From NCBI RefSeq assembly GCF_040802235.1, contig NC_133156.1, forward strand, positions 115,474,173-115,538,172: DNA of 64,000 nt. The letters are read 5' to 3'. The notes below the pieces were generated by a model that did not search any database, was not told the DNA's origin, and saw only the letters and a program-made list of their open reading frames with translations. The number at the start of each line of letters is the position of its first letter. Positions within the stretch are counted from its first letter, which is position 1. This document shows, in pieces, positions 39,401 through 52,930 of the stretch. A program made the position numbers and the translations under genes. The DNA is from Manis javanica. Its lineage: Eukaryota > Chordata > Mammalia > Pholidota > Manidae.

Positions 39401-40955
39401 TTCCTCTCAGTATTTTAAATATTTCACTCCATTCTCTTTTTGTTTATTTGGTTTCTGAGGACATGTTAGATGTAACTTTTAACTTTGTTCTTCTCTAGGT
39501 ATTTTTTTCCCTCTGGCATCTTTCAAAAAATTTTTTTTTATCTTTGGTTTTCTGAAGTTTGAATATAATATGCCTAGAAGTAGATTTAAAAAAATTTTCT
39601 GCTGCTTGGTATTCTTTGACCTTTCTGAATCTGTGGTTTGTTATCTGACATTAATTTGGGGAAATTTTCAGTTATCATTGCTTTAAGTGTTGATTCTGTT
39701 CCTTTCTTTTCCCCCTTCTGGTATTTCCATTATGCATATGTTACACCTTTTGTAGTTGCCCCACAATCCATGGATATTTTCTTCTTTTTTCTCTTTGCAT
39801 TTTACTTTGGAAGTTTCTGTTGTCATATTCTCAAGCTCAGTGATACTTTCCTATTAATGAAACCATCAAAGGCATTCTTCATTTCTGTTAGTGTTTTCAT
39901 TCCCTAGCATTTATTTTTGATTCTTTATTAGAATTTCCATCTCTCTGCTAAGCATTATACATCTGTTCTTGTATTTGTCTACTTTTTTCATAAAATCCCT
40001 TAGCATTTTAATCATAGTATACTTGTTTCTTTAATTCCTTGTCTGATAATTATTTGTCTGATAATCCTGCCATTTCTGACTGTGGTTCTAATGCTTGTTC
40101 AGTCTCTGCAAACAGTTTTATGTCTTAATATGCCCTTTAATTTTATGTTGAAAAAGGGATGATGTACTCAGTAAAAGAAAGTGTGGTAAATAGGTATATG
40201 GGGCAGGGAGAAGCAGCCTGTAATCCTACAACTAGGTCTCAGTCTTTTGGTGCATCTTTGTCCCTGTATTGTGAACCTTCACCATTACTTCTCAGTTCCC
40301 CGCACCCCTGTCCTGAGGTGGGACTGGATGGCTAGAGAGGGCTAGATTTGGTTATTTTCCTTCCTCTACATGGAAGGCTAGAGCTAGCTGGAGTTAGGTG
40401 TTTCCTTTCCTCTAGTTTGATTAGATTCTAGTAAAATCCAGAAAGTCAGAATAACTGGTAAAACAGTTTTTCTTGAGAGAAGGCCTCATTAAGAACAGAA
40501 TGCTCTGGTATATTTCAAAATGACTGCTTTTTTCCTCCCCTTGCAGATGCATGAGATTTTTTTCCCCAATATTCACTGTGAGGAGCTGGTACAGCTCCTG
40601 AAAATTAAACTCACAAAAGTGTAGGAACCTTCCTGTGACTGGGTTTCCATTTAGTTTTTAACACTCATTAGTTGCCCATACTAAGCCTCTAGCAATTTGT
40701 CAAGTTTATGTTTCCCTACCCTGGCACTAACTGGTTCCTGTGGAGATTTCTGCCCATGGATTTCTGTTCTGATAAGCTGTGATTTTCTGAATCTGCCTAT
40801 CTCTTCAATATTTGGAGCAGTGGTTTGACCTGGGACATCTCTTCTCTAGGAGATCTAAGAAAAGTTGACTTTTCAGTTTGCTCAGCTTCTTATTTGTTAG
40901 GATGGAGCAGCAACTTCTAAACTGCCTACATGCTGGACTATAGCCCCAATCACAA
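36415..40955 (-). mobile_element. Near full-length old LINE-1 (L1M type), antisense, 5' part
   Basis: Resumes exactly where 30335 stopped (CATTGCCACACCCAAGATCA) and continues through ORF2 to the L1M 5' region (CATCAAAGGCATTCTTCATTTC; AGGTCTCAGTCTTTTGGTG, in part). With 28630-30335 it totals nearly 6 kb of L1. ORF2 is visible on the - strand only in scraps such as 37073-37267. Confidence 0.75.
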
Positions 40956-43310
40956 TTAAGTTTCTTTTTATTTTTACTCTGGATACCCAATGATTATGAC
41001 ACCATTTTTTAAAGTATTTTCCTTTACCACTGGATTGCTTAAGGAATTTTTTTGAAAATACGGTCACCATACAAGTATGGGTCTATTTCTGAGATTTCTA
41101 ATCTGTTCCAATGTCAGTCTGTCTGTCCCAAGCTGTCTTAATTATGCAGAATTATAGTTAAATCCTTTAATCCTCCAAACTTTGTTCTTCTTTGAAGAGT
41201 GATTTAAATATTTTAGGTTTTTTTGCATTGCTATACAGATTTTAGAATCATTTGTAAATTTTTACAAGTAAATCTGCCAAGATTAGGATTAGGATTGCAT
41301 TGAATTGCATCAATCAAGGGAGAAGTAACACCTTGAAATACTGAGTCTCCCAATTCATTAACATAGTGTCTCTCTCCATTTACACAGGTCTTCTTAATTT
41401 TTCTCAAGAATGATTACTGTTTTCAATGCAGATATATCATACATCTACTGTTTAATTTATGCTTAAGTGCTATATGTATTGTGACATGATTACAAATGAA
41501 AAATTTTTATACTTTATTTTCTAATTGTTTACTTCTAATATGTAAAAGTATTTTTTCATATTAGTCTTATATTCTACATCATTGTCAAATTTAGTTATTA
41601 TTTCTAGTACTTATTTAGATTCCTTAGGATTTTCTATATAAACAATTATGTGTAAATTAAAGGCAATTTTATTTCTTCCTTTCTGATCTTTATATCTTAA
41701 AATTTTTATTTCTTGACTTATTCCAATGCTTAGGACTTCTAATTAATATTGAATAGAAGTGGTGACTGGGTATTTTTTTTTGCCTTTTCAATAATATCTG
41801 AGAGAAAATATTCAATATTTTTCCAATGTGTATATTAGCTATAGATTAAGGAAATACATCTTTTATCAGATTAGGGCAATCCCTTTATTTCTAGTATGCT
41901 GAAAATTTGTATCATAAATGATGCTTTCTCTGCATTTATTGAAATACTATTTTTCTCCTTTATTCTGTTAATATCTTATGCTTATAATATTTTTGTCATT
42001 TCTGTGTCTATATTCACAAAGGATATTTGTCTTTAGTTTCCTATTTTTACAATATTTTAGTCAGACTTTGTTAGTCTCATAACATGATCTGTCTTCTTTT
42101 TTGTGAAATATTTTATGTAATATTGGGGTTATTTCTTCATTAAGTTTCTTAGAATTCACCATTGAAACTATCTGGATGTTTAGTTTACTTTGTGGTAAAA
42201 TGTTCTATAACAATTCAATTTACTTAAGAGATACAGTGCTATTGTTCATATGAATTTGGGAGTCACTAAGCTTCTGTGTATCTATAATTTTGTGTTTTTC
42301 ACTATTTTGTCCACTATTTCTCCTTCTCCTCCTTCTTCTTCTTGCCGTATTTTCTCCTTTCTCTCCTTTGGGACATAAATTATACATATATTAGAACTTA
42401 TGATATTATGCTATAAGTCCCAGAGTCTCTTTTTATGTTTTTAAAATATTTTTCTATTTTTCAGATAATTGCCATTGACTTAGCTCAGTTCACTAATTCT
42501 TCCCCTTGAAATCTCCATTCTATTATTAAGTGACATTTTTATTGAGGATGTTGTATTTTTCATCTCCAGAATTTCTATTTTGTTTCGAATTTTTTTTTAA
42601 TCTCTGTACTTTGATTTCCTAGCTTTTTAATCATTGTGATCATATTTTTCTTTACCTTAAGTTACTTCACTGAGTATAACTCCTTAATATCCTTCTGGGC
42701 TAATCTCTACATTTGGTTCATCATGCTATTGGTATCTGCTGATTATCTTTTCTTTTGAGAAAGGGTCACGTTTTTCAGATTCTTCATATGTTAAGTGACT
42801 TTGGGTTGTATATATGGTATTTTGAATGATACACTGTGGATTCTATTATATTCTTCTGACTGATTAATTTGACTGGATTTGAAGTGCAAATTCTTTAGTA
42901 GCTCAAACTCCAGCTCAGTTATTTTATCTTTACCTAGGGAGTCTTCCACACATGCATATTTCAGTGGTTAGCCAGAAAATAATGTAAAGCTTATACAGAA
43001 AATTGGGGGCTCCCGTTCTCTGGTTCTCTGCTTTCCAGAACTGCTCCTTACTTTTCAGTGTTTCAGGTCATAACTCTGTATTTGGTATTAAAGACCAGAA
43101 AGCCTATAGTTTTCCATCAGAGTTTCAGTCATCCCACATGGCTGCTCATGGTAGTCTGCTCCTCCCTTGATAACCCAAACTCTGCCAGAACTCCAGGGAC
43201 CACATCTGCATATGAAAACGGCTGGCATAATAAAAAAGGCATCTTTTTTCATGCATCAGTAAAGTTGTCAGAAGCCTTCTCCCATGGCAAAACTGTTACA
43301 TGCCCATCCT
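40956..43310 (-). mobile_element. Outermost nested LINE-1 (old, antisense), 5' portion
   Basis: Continues the L1 interrupted at 28620, starting with the duplicated TTAAG...TTATTTTT phrase. ORF2 wording is present (GCATTGAATTGCATCAATCA; CTTTGTTCTTCTTTGAAGAG). From about 42440 it turns into the L1M/HAL1-type 5' region, with ORF1 not discernible. The upper boundary is vague. Confidence 0.6.
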
Positions 43311-46300
43311 AAAGCCAGTCACTAGCAAAGATAATGATATATTATGTTTGGTTCAATTATATGACCTTGAGGTGGATGGGGGTTTCACCAAATAAATTAG
43401 AGACTATGTCACAAAGGGAAAGACTGGTAATAGTTCTTGGAGAGGCAGTCAGTTTTGCCTGCTATATGAAATATCAGGAGACACTTCTCACATAGAATGA
43501 CACTGGAATGATACACCCCAGAATTGTGCAATGTGGTGCTACTGAAATTAATTACAAGATAATTTTATGAAAATAGGATTTGGAAATTCATAAAGTAAAA
43601 ATCCATTTTATTTCCAGTTAAGTGCACAGCCACTTAAATGGAAATGAGATTGGTTAAGAATTCAAAGTATGGACACTCCGATCATGGATATGCAATGAAA
43701 GAGGAAAGCATTCTTGGGGGGGAGTATATAAAGCAAAGCATAATCATATTGAGAAAATATACAGGCCAATGGAAATCATTAGATAAAAACTCTCTCAAGA
43801 AAAAAAAAGCAAAGGAAGTATATATTAAAAACAAGATGAAACACTGGGTGATAATAAAGCAAACTTCTCTTTTTATAGCATCACTGATTCCACATTCTCC
43901 AGCAATATGAAAGTCTTGAAAGAGAAGAATAAGAAATTATACATTTCCTATAAGAAACAGTTTCAGGAAATACACTTTTGTTAGAACATAAACCCAGAAT
44001 AGTATTCAACAGGACAACATCTGCTGAAGCAAGGACTGATTTAAGTCTCAAAATACTACCCAATTTAAACACATTACCTCCCCGGTCTATAAATCTTGAC
44101 ATTTTTTAAATGAAAAATCATTAATAATCTATTGGTTAAAGATTCTCTCCCTAAGCAAAAGTATGTTACTTTTACTAACTTTAATAATATCTGTATAGTA
44201 TTGCTGAAAATAAGACATTACAAGAAAATGATGATGATTTATGTAAGGAGGCTTAAAATGGTGTCACTTTTGGAAAATGTATAGCAGAGGAGCAATAATT
44301 CCCTTCTGTCACGCTCCTACCTAAGCTTCCAGCCCCCTCCACAGGAATGTCACACACTCTTAGAATTGAGAACAGTGCCTCACTGCTTCTCTCCACTGAG
44401 GAGTGATGCACTGGGGCTCAGGCTCTTAGTCTTACAGCTGCTTTGATGAAAGACAGGGATCTGGATCAGAGCCCCCTGCTTTGGGCTTTGGCATGCTCTC
44501 GCCATCCCCCCCTCACTGGGCCCTCACAGGGAACAGCCCATGACAAAATATTTCGCTTTCCCCTCATCCCCCCAAAACTGTAATTTACCTCTAGCTTCTG
44601 CTCTTTCCTGATGGAAGCTGGGGAATGAGAGCTTTCTCGTTTTCCTCCACCAACATAATGTCAGCTACAAATTTCCAGTTTTCCCTAATAGTCATTCAAT
44701 GGGATGGCTTCGGACAATTCACTTGGTAATAAAGATAATTCAAACGGGAAAAAAAGGATTCCCTCCAAATGACAGAAGCAAATATTTTTAAGACAAAAAA
44801 TGATGGAAATGAAACTGGCTCCCAAAACTTCATACAATTAATTTATTCCCAAAACACTCATCTGTTGTCATGTGGATGCAGCCTTGCATATTTTCAGTAG
44901 GCCTAAAAGGGTAGTGTTTATCAATAAAACATTTCTAAGTACCCAAACTAATTATACTTTGTATTGCTGAATCTGGAAGTTGTTTTATTTTTTAAAAATC
45001 AGAGGTTTCTATTGCTGTCTGTATTTCATTTCCCTTGCTTATTTACGAAAAGATAAACTAGTCACATTTTCCTCCTGGCTTTGCGTAGTTATAATTTTTT
45101 TTTAACCTCATGGACAATTTTATTTTGGACTTCAATATTGGATATCCTGTCCTTAGGTTACTATATTTGTTCTAACTTAAATTTTTATTTAATTTTAAAA
45201 AGCATTAACAAAAATCCAACTGACAAACTCAAAATAGAAAGAGTTGAAAATGGCAGCAGAATTTGTTATTGTAATTCTAACTCTTCAGCAGTGAATGAAT
45301 AGGGATTGTTTTTTTCCTCACAGCCCCCTCCCCCCTTGTCTGAAAAAGATGATTTGGCATCATAACTCATGACTTTAGTGGCCAGACTGGGATCTTGCAC
45401 TAAGAATCCTCACCAAAGGAAGCTCCAAATACTCAAGGGAATGCCCTCAAATAGCTTGAAAATTTTTTCTCCACTAATTATGTAGAACCTATGTGCAGCC
45501 ATCCCACCTTAATTTTCTAAGCAAAATAACCAAATTATTTTTCTGTCTTGGCACAAAACTAGCTTAGGGGTCAAGTCTCTGCCCCAGAAGAAAGAAGAGA
45601 AACTTGACACAGAGCATACAGCCCCCAAATTAGGGGAAAAGGCTCTCTAAATTCTGTTTCTGTTATATTATCAACAATCAAGCAGAAGAGGCAGTTATTT
45701 AGAACAAATATCTTCATTAGAAAAGGAATAAAGAAGCAGAGATGATATGTTTGAGTACACATTCAGAGCCCAAAACCTTCTGGAAGAATTAATAAAAATC
45801 AAACTCCTGAAAGAAAAACACAAGAAGACATCAGTGCGAAGTACCATTGTCCTTGCTCCTTAGACCCTTCCAGTGCAGATACCTCCTAACTTTGCCAACA
45901 GGCATTTCTGAGGTTCAAAGTGCTCCATCTGAGTATGGAGGGCTTTAATATTCACAGGAGTATGCTGAAAGGCGAGTCCTGGCTCTGCCCTTCGGGCAGG
46001 CTACTTCACTTTCCTAGACTTCAACATACATATCTCAAGATATTACTTCCTCCTCTGTTTTGTTTGTTAATGACAAAGAATTTACAAACCTATTCTTGTA
46101 AGAGGAATTTCTCTGATAAATCAAACATTCATAGCCGCCTTCCAATTACAATGGGCTCCTTTCCCTGTTCTACTAAGCAATTCTTTTACTTGGGTTATTT
46201 CTGTCAATCTAGAAGTTGATCTCGAAAACAGACAGAATCGAGTACTAATTCATATAAGTAACACTAATCTCTTATAAGTAAATATTGAGCCACTTCAAAA

Positions 46301-46364
46301 GTTGTTTCTGTATTTGGAAGAAGGTGCTCAAAAGGTACAAACTTACAGTTATAAATAAGTACTA
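43311..46364. other. Intergenic, nothing recognised
   Basis: About 3 kb with no gene or clear repeat. The region 44290-44640 is somewhat GC-rich but has no open frame of note. Confidence 0.45.
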
Positions 46365-46625
46365 GGGATGTATTACAACCTGCTGATTATGGTTAACATT
46401 GCTGTATAATAAATACAAGGGAAAAGTTAGGAGAGTAGGTCTTGAGAGTCCTCTCACAAGGAGATTTTTTATTTTTATTGTAGCTGTAGAAGATGATGCT
46501 GTTACCTGAACCTACGGTGGCAATCATTTCACATTATATGTAAATCAAACCATCATGCTGGACACCTGAAACTTACACAGTAATATATGTCAATTATTTC
46601 TCAAAACCAGAGGAAAAAAAAGAAG
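46365..46625 (+). repeat. Old LINE-1 3' end
   Basis: The L1M 3' terminal pattern is clear: CTAGGGATGTATTACAACCT, CAAGGAGATTTTTTATTTTT, GCAATCATTTCACATTATAT, GGACACCTGAAACTTACACA, then an A-rich tail. Confidence 0.7.
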
Positions 46626-46777
46626 GTAAATGGGCCACTTTAGCTCCTAGACATCTTCTTAATGCATGCTTCGGAATTTTAACAAATTGTTTTTCAGTCA
46701 ATTCCAAATGATCTGATAGACTTTTATTTTTAATAATTCAAAACAAATCTAGATGTCTAATAAGAGGAGCATGAAGG

Positions 46778-46780
<3 letters not shown>

Positions 46781-46836
<56 letters not shown>
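46781..46836. repeat. (GT)28 microsatellite
   Basis: 56 uninterrupted bases of GT repeat; likely length-polymorphic. Confidence 0.98.
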
Positions 46837-46839
<3 letters not shown>

Positions 46840-48571
46840 GACAATAAGAGAATGAGTATGGTGATTTACCACAGTTAAGTTTCTCAGTGCAGAAAATATG
46901 AGATGAAAACATTTCACACATATTATTTCCTATTTTTTACCATAGCAAAGATAGATAAAACAGTAAAAATAGTATCAGCTAAATAAATGAATCCAGAAAA
47001 TACTGCTATCTAGTGCTATGAAGTAGGAAATATCTAGCACAAATGAACAAAGGCAAAAGAGTATTTCTCAGCAGTTAGCCAAAGAAATGCTTCTGAGTCT
47101 TTTTTCTCTCTCTGCTTAGGAAACTTAAGTATATCAAACCAAAATATCAAAACCTCTACTGATAACTGAAATAGGAATATGAAACCGATAATGGGATGGA
47201 CAAGAAGGAGCTATTTTAGATTATTGAGCAGAAATTAATTTAAAAATAATGCATTTTTGAACTGTTATCCTGAGATCAGTTACCTTATTCCTTAGGTAAG
47301 GTTCAAGAGATTGATCAAGATGCTCGCCTAATTTAGAGATAGCCTAGCGTATCCTCAACCACAAGGACATCTTCTTCTAAAGGCATACATTGGAATGAAC
47401 CCTGATAATTTTGTATAATAAATAATAAATGCCCCAGAATTTCTGAAATCTTCCCTTGCTCCTTCCCTGTCCCATAGCCTCAGCAGGGGCCACTGTTGTT
47501 CTTGCAAGTATGTAACATTCTTCAAATATGTGAAGGCTGAAATTCTTAGGATTTGCTCATTGAGAGCATTTATAAGTAGCCCATGACCACTAGCCCTGTC
47601 ATCCCAAACAGCTTGCTTTACCTTCCCAGGCCTCTTTCTTCTTCTTCTTCTTTTATTTTGTTTTGTTTTCATCTATAAAGTAATGGCAGTGGGACTAAGG
47701 AAGTGAAAGTATTTTCTAGCCTTAAAGGTTCAAAATTTTATCATTGTTCAGGAAGATAAGATGAAAGGATAAAAAAGAAAGCCTTAATCTGAGCTCCATA
47801 AATTCTAGTCTATACTGATTTCTGCAAAAAGTTTATTGTGAAATCTGTGGAATTGTGCAGATAGTAGTCAACCCACAAAATTATCTGTATATATATTTAT
47901 ATTCTATATAAATACAAATATTTTTTTATCTTGAGAGTTTTGGTACTTTACCCAGCTTGCATGCCTAACTGTACAATTCAAGGCTGGTTGCTTCTCAGTT
48001 TTTAAAGAATAGTCTTTGGATTAAAACAAAGTAGGCTAGAAACTATCATTTTTCCCTCATTCCTTTCTACACTAAACTACAAGCAAAGGTCAGTATAACA
48101 AATTTCCTCACCAGAAAAAACTAATTATTTTAAAGCTCAGTAGATTTATGTTAGGAAACATCTAAATTTTTCATAGTAAACTGAAAAGAAGCAAGCTAAT
48201 GTTAACACAGGGCATTGACTACAGTGTTTCACATTGTATGTTGTTTATGAAAATAATTTGTATTTTCCTGAATTTGGTTTTATAAACTTATCTATGTAAA
48301 AAGTATTTTATTGAACACTTAACAGTCAAAATGTTTTACCCTTTGATTTTGAACCTCAAAGTCATTGACTAAATGAAAAATACTTCCGCATAATCAATCA
48401 AAATGTAATACTGGATTATGTATTTCTTGACAGCAAGTGTCAAGTGTCATTATCCTTTATACAGCTCAAAGAATATAGCATATCAAGCAAGCACTAGATG
48501 CTTCACTGTGCACTTTGAATTAAATTACACTCCCCTGTTATCTTGCACATATATAAAACCCATGTTATTAT
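46837..48571. other. Intergenic, nothing recognised
   Basis: AT-rich and non-coding. The 105-codon - strand frame at 47355-47672 starts in a CTT-repeat-derived run of lysine/arginine and has no family signal. Confidence 0.5.
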
Positions 48572-48620
48572 AATTTTTTAAATTTTATTAGGGTATCATT
48601 GGTATACCATCTTATGAGGT
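48572..48620 (-). mobile_element. Micro-insertion of LINE-1 3' end (49 bp)
   Basis: T-rich tail, then TTATTAGGGTATCATTGGTA and ATACCATCTTATGAGGT-like sequence; this matches the extreme 3' end of the young L1 at 14531 in the same orientation. The flanks AAAACCCATGTTATTAT (48555-48571) and AAAACCCATATTACTAT (48621-48637) differ at only two of 17 positions, so this is a target-site duplication around a nearly empty L1. Confidence 0.75.
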
Positions 48621-48637
48621 AAAACCCATATTACTAT

Positions 48638-51600
48638 GCACTGATTACTTACTACAGAAGATGTATGCTGTAGTGAACATAAGACACGGAATTACCCTGA
48701 TTGATTCAGATGAACAGACCTGAACAAAGTTACCAGTGAAAGGAACAAGCACTGGATAGTGATTGCAGACAGGCGACAGAAAGAATTGTTATTATTCCTT
48801 CGGCTAAAGAGGTAAGTTTAGGAAGTGCTATTGCTGGGACTCCAGTGACAGCTTGAGCCCTGGAGGAGGGATATCGACCACTGCCAGAAAAGAGACACTA
48901 AAACAAAGAGGAGGAGAAGGAGAGATATACTCAGAGTTCTCTCTCCTCTGTGCTCCAATTCTGAAGATCCTATTCACCCAAACAGACTCTAATCCAACTC
49001 TTCTGTCTAAGAGACACTAGTGATGTATAGCTGTCAGCCCAGAGCTGAGCAGAGAAGGGCAGAAACTGGACCTGGGGCCAACCCAAGAAAAACCAGCATC
49101 ACAAATATTGCATTTATCCAATGCAATAATATGTTTGTTAATAGTAACTAATAAAAAGTAAATCTTTTTTAAAGTCTATTTAACAGAGGCAAAATTTTTC
49201 CAAAGGGAAAATGGGCATTAGGGAAAATTGAATTTGATAATATGTATGTTTTAATAGGGGGCACACAAAATAGGAGATGGAATGCAGAATGCTTATTGGG
49301 ACGTAATTAAAATAATAAATTAGAAAGCTTAAAATATGCATCCAGCGGTCTGAGAGCTGAAAGGAGAGCAAGTCAGGTTGAGTTAGCAGAAAGGACAGAG
49401 CCAAATCCCCAGACTGAAGGAGAACCTGTGAGAGATTGTGCCAAGGTCATAAAATAGGAGAAGATGGAATCTTGATCCTTCATGATGCCAGACAGTAGAA
49501 GTCACAGTTTCCTTCAGCTCTTTTTGAAGGTAGTAGGACAACCAGAAAGAAATTTCAGGGGCTCTTTTTTCTCCTACCAAATCTCTCCATTTGCTTTCTG
49601 AGTTCTAAGAGATCCCTATATTACCCACCATTAATAATAAAGTAGCTAAAATTATTCATGCTGTTTACAAGGTAAGTTGCTCTGTCTTATTTCTTGCTAG
49701 AATCTTGCACCATGTACAATGCCCAGCTGGCACATAAACACGTATCAGTAAAATTAGACAGATAAAAAGCCAACTAAGTGAACAATAAAGAAATGAATGC
49801 ACTTTGTATGTCTGTTGTTGTAAAGCATTGCAACTTTAACAGAAACATTATGACCTGCCAATTAATTCACAAAAATAAGTGACTGATACCAGAATGTTTA
49901 CCATTTTGATCCAGGATACAGGACCAGGAAACCTAGAGAGCTGGAGGTAGAAGGCAGCACAGCTCTACAAAAGGACAGCTGGAAACAGAAAACAAACAGA
50001 ACTCTACAGAGACTTCACAGCTTTTTCAAGGGAAGGTTCTGTTTACCATCAGCTGGGAGGAGACAAACAGCAGCTTTGTGGAAATACGTTTGTTGTGTTT
50101 GGTTGTGTTTGATGCCAAGATGCAGAGTTCAGTTTCCAAGAATTTTTGGTGATTTATTGCATTATGAGTGACTTAAACAATTGTACATAGAATTTTTTTC
50201 CTTCAAAAGATCGTTTCACCATCGTGGTAATTTTTCTTTCTTAGTAATAGATCATTAAATCTGTTTGACGGCTAGGGAATAGAAAATATTCTTTGGTTTC
50301 AAACTTTGAAAAATAGATTACTCAAGCCAATACCTATACTTCAAAATACCATACTGCTTTATGGAAATTTAATATTAGAATAGAGAAAGCAGAATCAAAT
50401 TATAAATCTACTTTTCTAGGAGATGCCATAAATTTCCTGGAGAACTTCACATTCCGATTATATAGAAAAAACCTTGAATACTCTGAAAATACATGGTATG
50501 CATTGATCTCTAATCTTGTACATTTCACACACTGTGATAAAATTGCCAAATATATGCCAATATTTATTTGGCTGATCAACTGTACTTAATAATTCAACTC
50601 TAAGCTATTTTATCACTTTTCTCTAGCTAATCTATTGTATCACAGTTATATTGGTTTTGCATAAGTAAATCCTTCTAAGCCTTCTTATCGCCTCCACCCT
50701 GGCACCTCAGACATATTAGAACAATTAGTGGTCAGTGACAAGAAGAAGAGTAGCAGGGAAGAAGAAAAGGGAAAATGGACAGAGCAGGTATTACCAAAAA
50801 AATTAGGACGACAACCTATAGTTTGGTACCTGAATTCTAAACTCAGTCCTTCCACTGAGTGATGTGGGCATCAGTTCTCTCCTCTATAAATGAATGAGCT
50901 GGATTCAGTTATTGCTAAGATTCCTTCTGGCTGTGAAGTATTGCACTTTACTCTGTAGGGTAAAACCTCTTTGCTTTTCACATGAAACTCCTAGTTCAAT
51001 GACAAAAAAAATAAGATATTATTCTTCTATCTGCCCCAAACGTCTCTGACTAAGCATCACCTCTGGCTGCATCTCGGGAAGACCATAAGCCCCAACAACC
51101 CCTTAAAACTGGTATCCAAAAGGGAAATGGGCTGGAACACATACTCCTGAGGGCTGCACTGCACACTTTAAAAATGAGGAGTGCACATGTCTACTTTGTA
51201 GAAAGCCTGGCTGACTTTTGACCTGACTTAGTACTATTTGAAGCAGCTTACTGACACTGCCAATAACATCACACATACTAGAACACACAACTTGTAACTA
51301 AACCACAGATAGTGCCAAGCAACATAAAGAATCCAGGAAATAGATACTTTAAATGGAAACTGCTCAAACAGAATAGCTACTGAAGGATCTGGAAGTACAT
51401 TACCAAACTGCTTCTCTGAGGTTACATAGCTACATTTTAGGATTCTTCAGGGGCTGCTGCCATGGTCTTGCTGTTAAAAACCTCAACAATTTTTCAAGAT
51501 ATCACATTTAACAAAAGGCCACATCTATTTCTTCCAATAAAGATTTAGCCTAATATTACTGGATACATTTAGGGCATAGAAATAAAGCATGCTTTCCAGA

Positions 51601-52639
51601 GACCAGGAAAAAAGAGACAAACAGCCGTTTAGAATTAGTAGGTACCACTCTAATCTGAAGCTTGCACTGTCCTTTTCAATCGCTGCAGAGAAACAATTAA
51701 TAAAGGAACCCATTAAGACCTGATTATTGCTGCTAAAAAAAGGAAGGTAGAATTTCAGTCCTTTGAAGTAACTGAGAATGATTCAGGCCTCATTACAGAG
51801 ATATAATCTACATTCATACATTTATGTTAGTGATTCAAATCTATTGGGAGAGATTGAATTCCGTTAAATAGTGCATCTTTCCTGTGGAACTTTTCTCAGG
51901 CTTTCTCGGGCTAACCTAAGAGGTGACCTAACAATGCAAAGCAGTGGAGTATTTAGGAATTCAACTGTGCTATAAAAGAAAGGCTGCACAGAAAAGAAAA
52001 AGAAGAATGAGATATAATCTAAAAAGCTATGTCAGCTTTTCCTTTGGGCTGTTTTGTAAATGCCCTTCCTGTCATCACGCTATACAGAAGGGCTGCAAAA
52101 GAGCTCCAGAACTTTTAAACACTGCACCTGCTGCAAGCAGATTTTAATATGGAAGTTTTAAAGATGTGATTTTCCCCTTTCCAGACAGAATAAAAGCATA
52201 AAACTTTGAACAAAGATCCGAGCAGCTTCCTCTACTGGAGCATAAAAGTGGTAGATTTGAATGTGTTAGAGGGAGAGGGAGCAGGGAGAGGAAAGAGAAA
52301 CAGGGACAGACAGATACTACCTTCAGGGTGGAGTGGGGGTGTCTACAGTGAGTTTTAAAAACAATTAAAAGGATCTCAAGCTGGCATCAATATTGTTGAT
52401 GCTCAGTGTATAGAAACCTCAAAATAATAACTTCCTGTGTTTAGTAACTTTTTAAAGTAGAATCTTTATTGTATGGTTTCATCAAACATAATTTTTTTTT
52501 AAAAAAAGAACATGTAGTTTTAATTAGCTGTCAATTCAAGCAGTTGGATTCTGCTAAACAATTGAATTGAAACTCAAGTGCCTTAGAAACACTATGCTCT
52601 CAGGCATTTGTCAGCTCAGGTATGAAACTGAATCAGAAA
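48638..52639. other. Intergenic, no gene
   Basis: Four kilobases with no coding gene and no young repeat. A MIR-like scrap is possible at 50830-50960 (TCTCTCCTCTATAAATGAAT; AGATTCCTTCTGGCTGTGA). Frames of 60-74 codons look random. Confidence 0.5.
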
Positions 52640-52930
52640 ATTAAAATTAGCACTGGGAGTTCATTTTTAAATATCCATGTTTTAATGAAAGAAAATAATT
52701 GTTTGATGTATGTTTTTGACTTGCTTAGCGTTCCAATTAATAGCTGCAAAAATTAGAGCTAATTATATTAAATTTGAATATCTACTATGGTGTTCACCAC
52801 ATTGTCAAAATTTTCTGTCAGCATTGCCATGGGTTATAAATAATGCAATTAAAATCCTGATTCTAGTATTAAATAGCTCTATTTCCAAGGTACTGAATAA
52901 ACAGGAAAATGTAAGAGCATGCACATGAAG
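52640..52930. promoter_or_regulatory. Candidate conserved non-coding element upstream of FGF10
   Basis: This block has many intact homeodomain-type cores (ATTAAT, CTAATTA, TTAATAG) and no recognisable repeat. It lies about 2.4-2.7 kb upstream of the FGF10 ATG. Such TAAT-dense, non-repetitive sequence beside developmental genes is often an enhancer. Conservation cannot be measured here, so this is inference. Confidence 0.3.

Noticed and set aside
47355-47672. 105-codon minus-strand frame
   Set aside because: It begins in a CTT-rich simple stretch that codes for Lys/Arg and has no domain or conserved composition.
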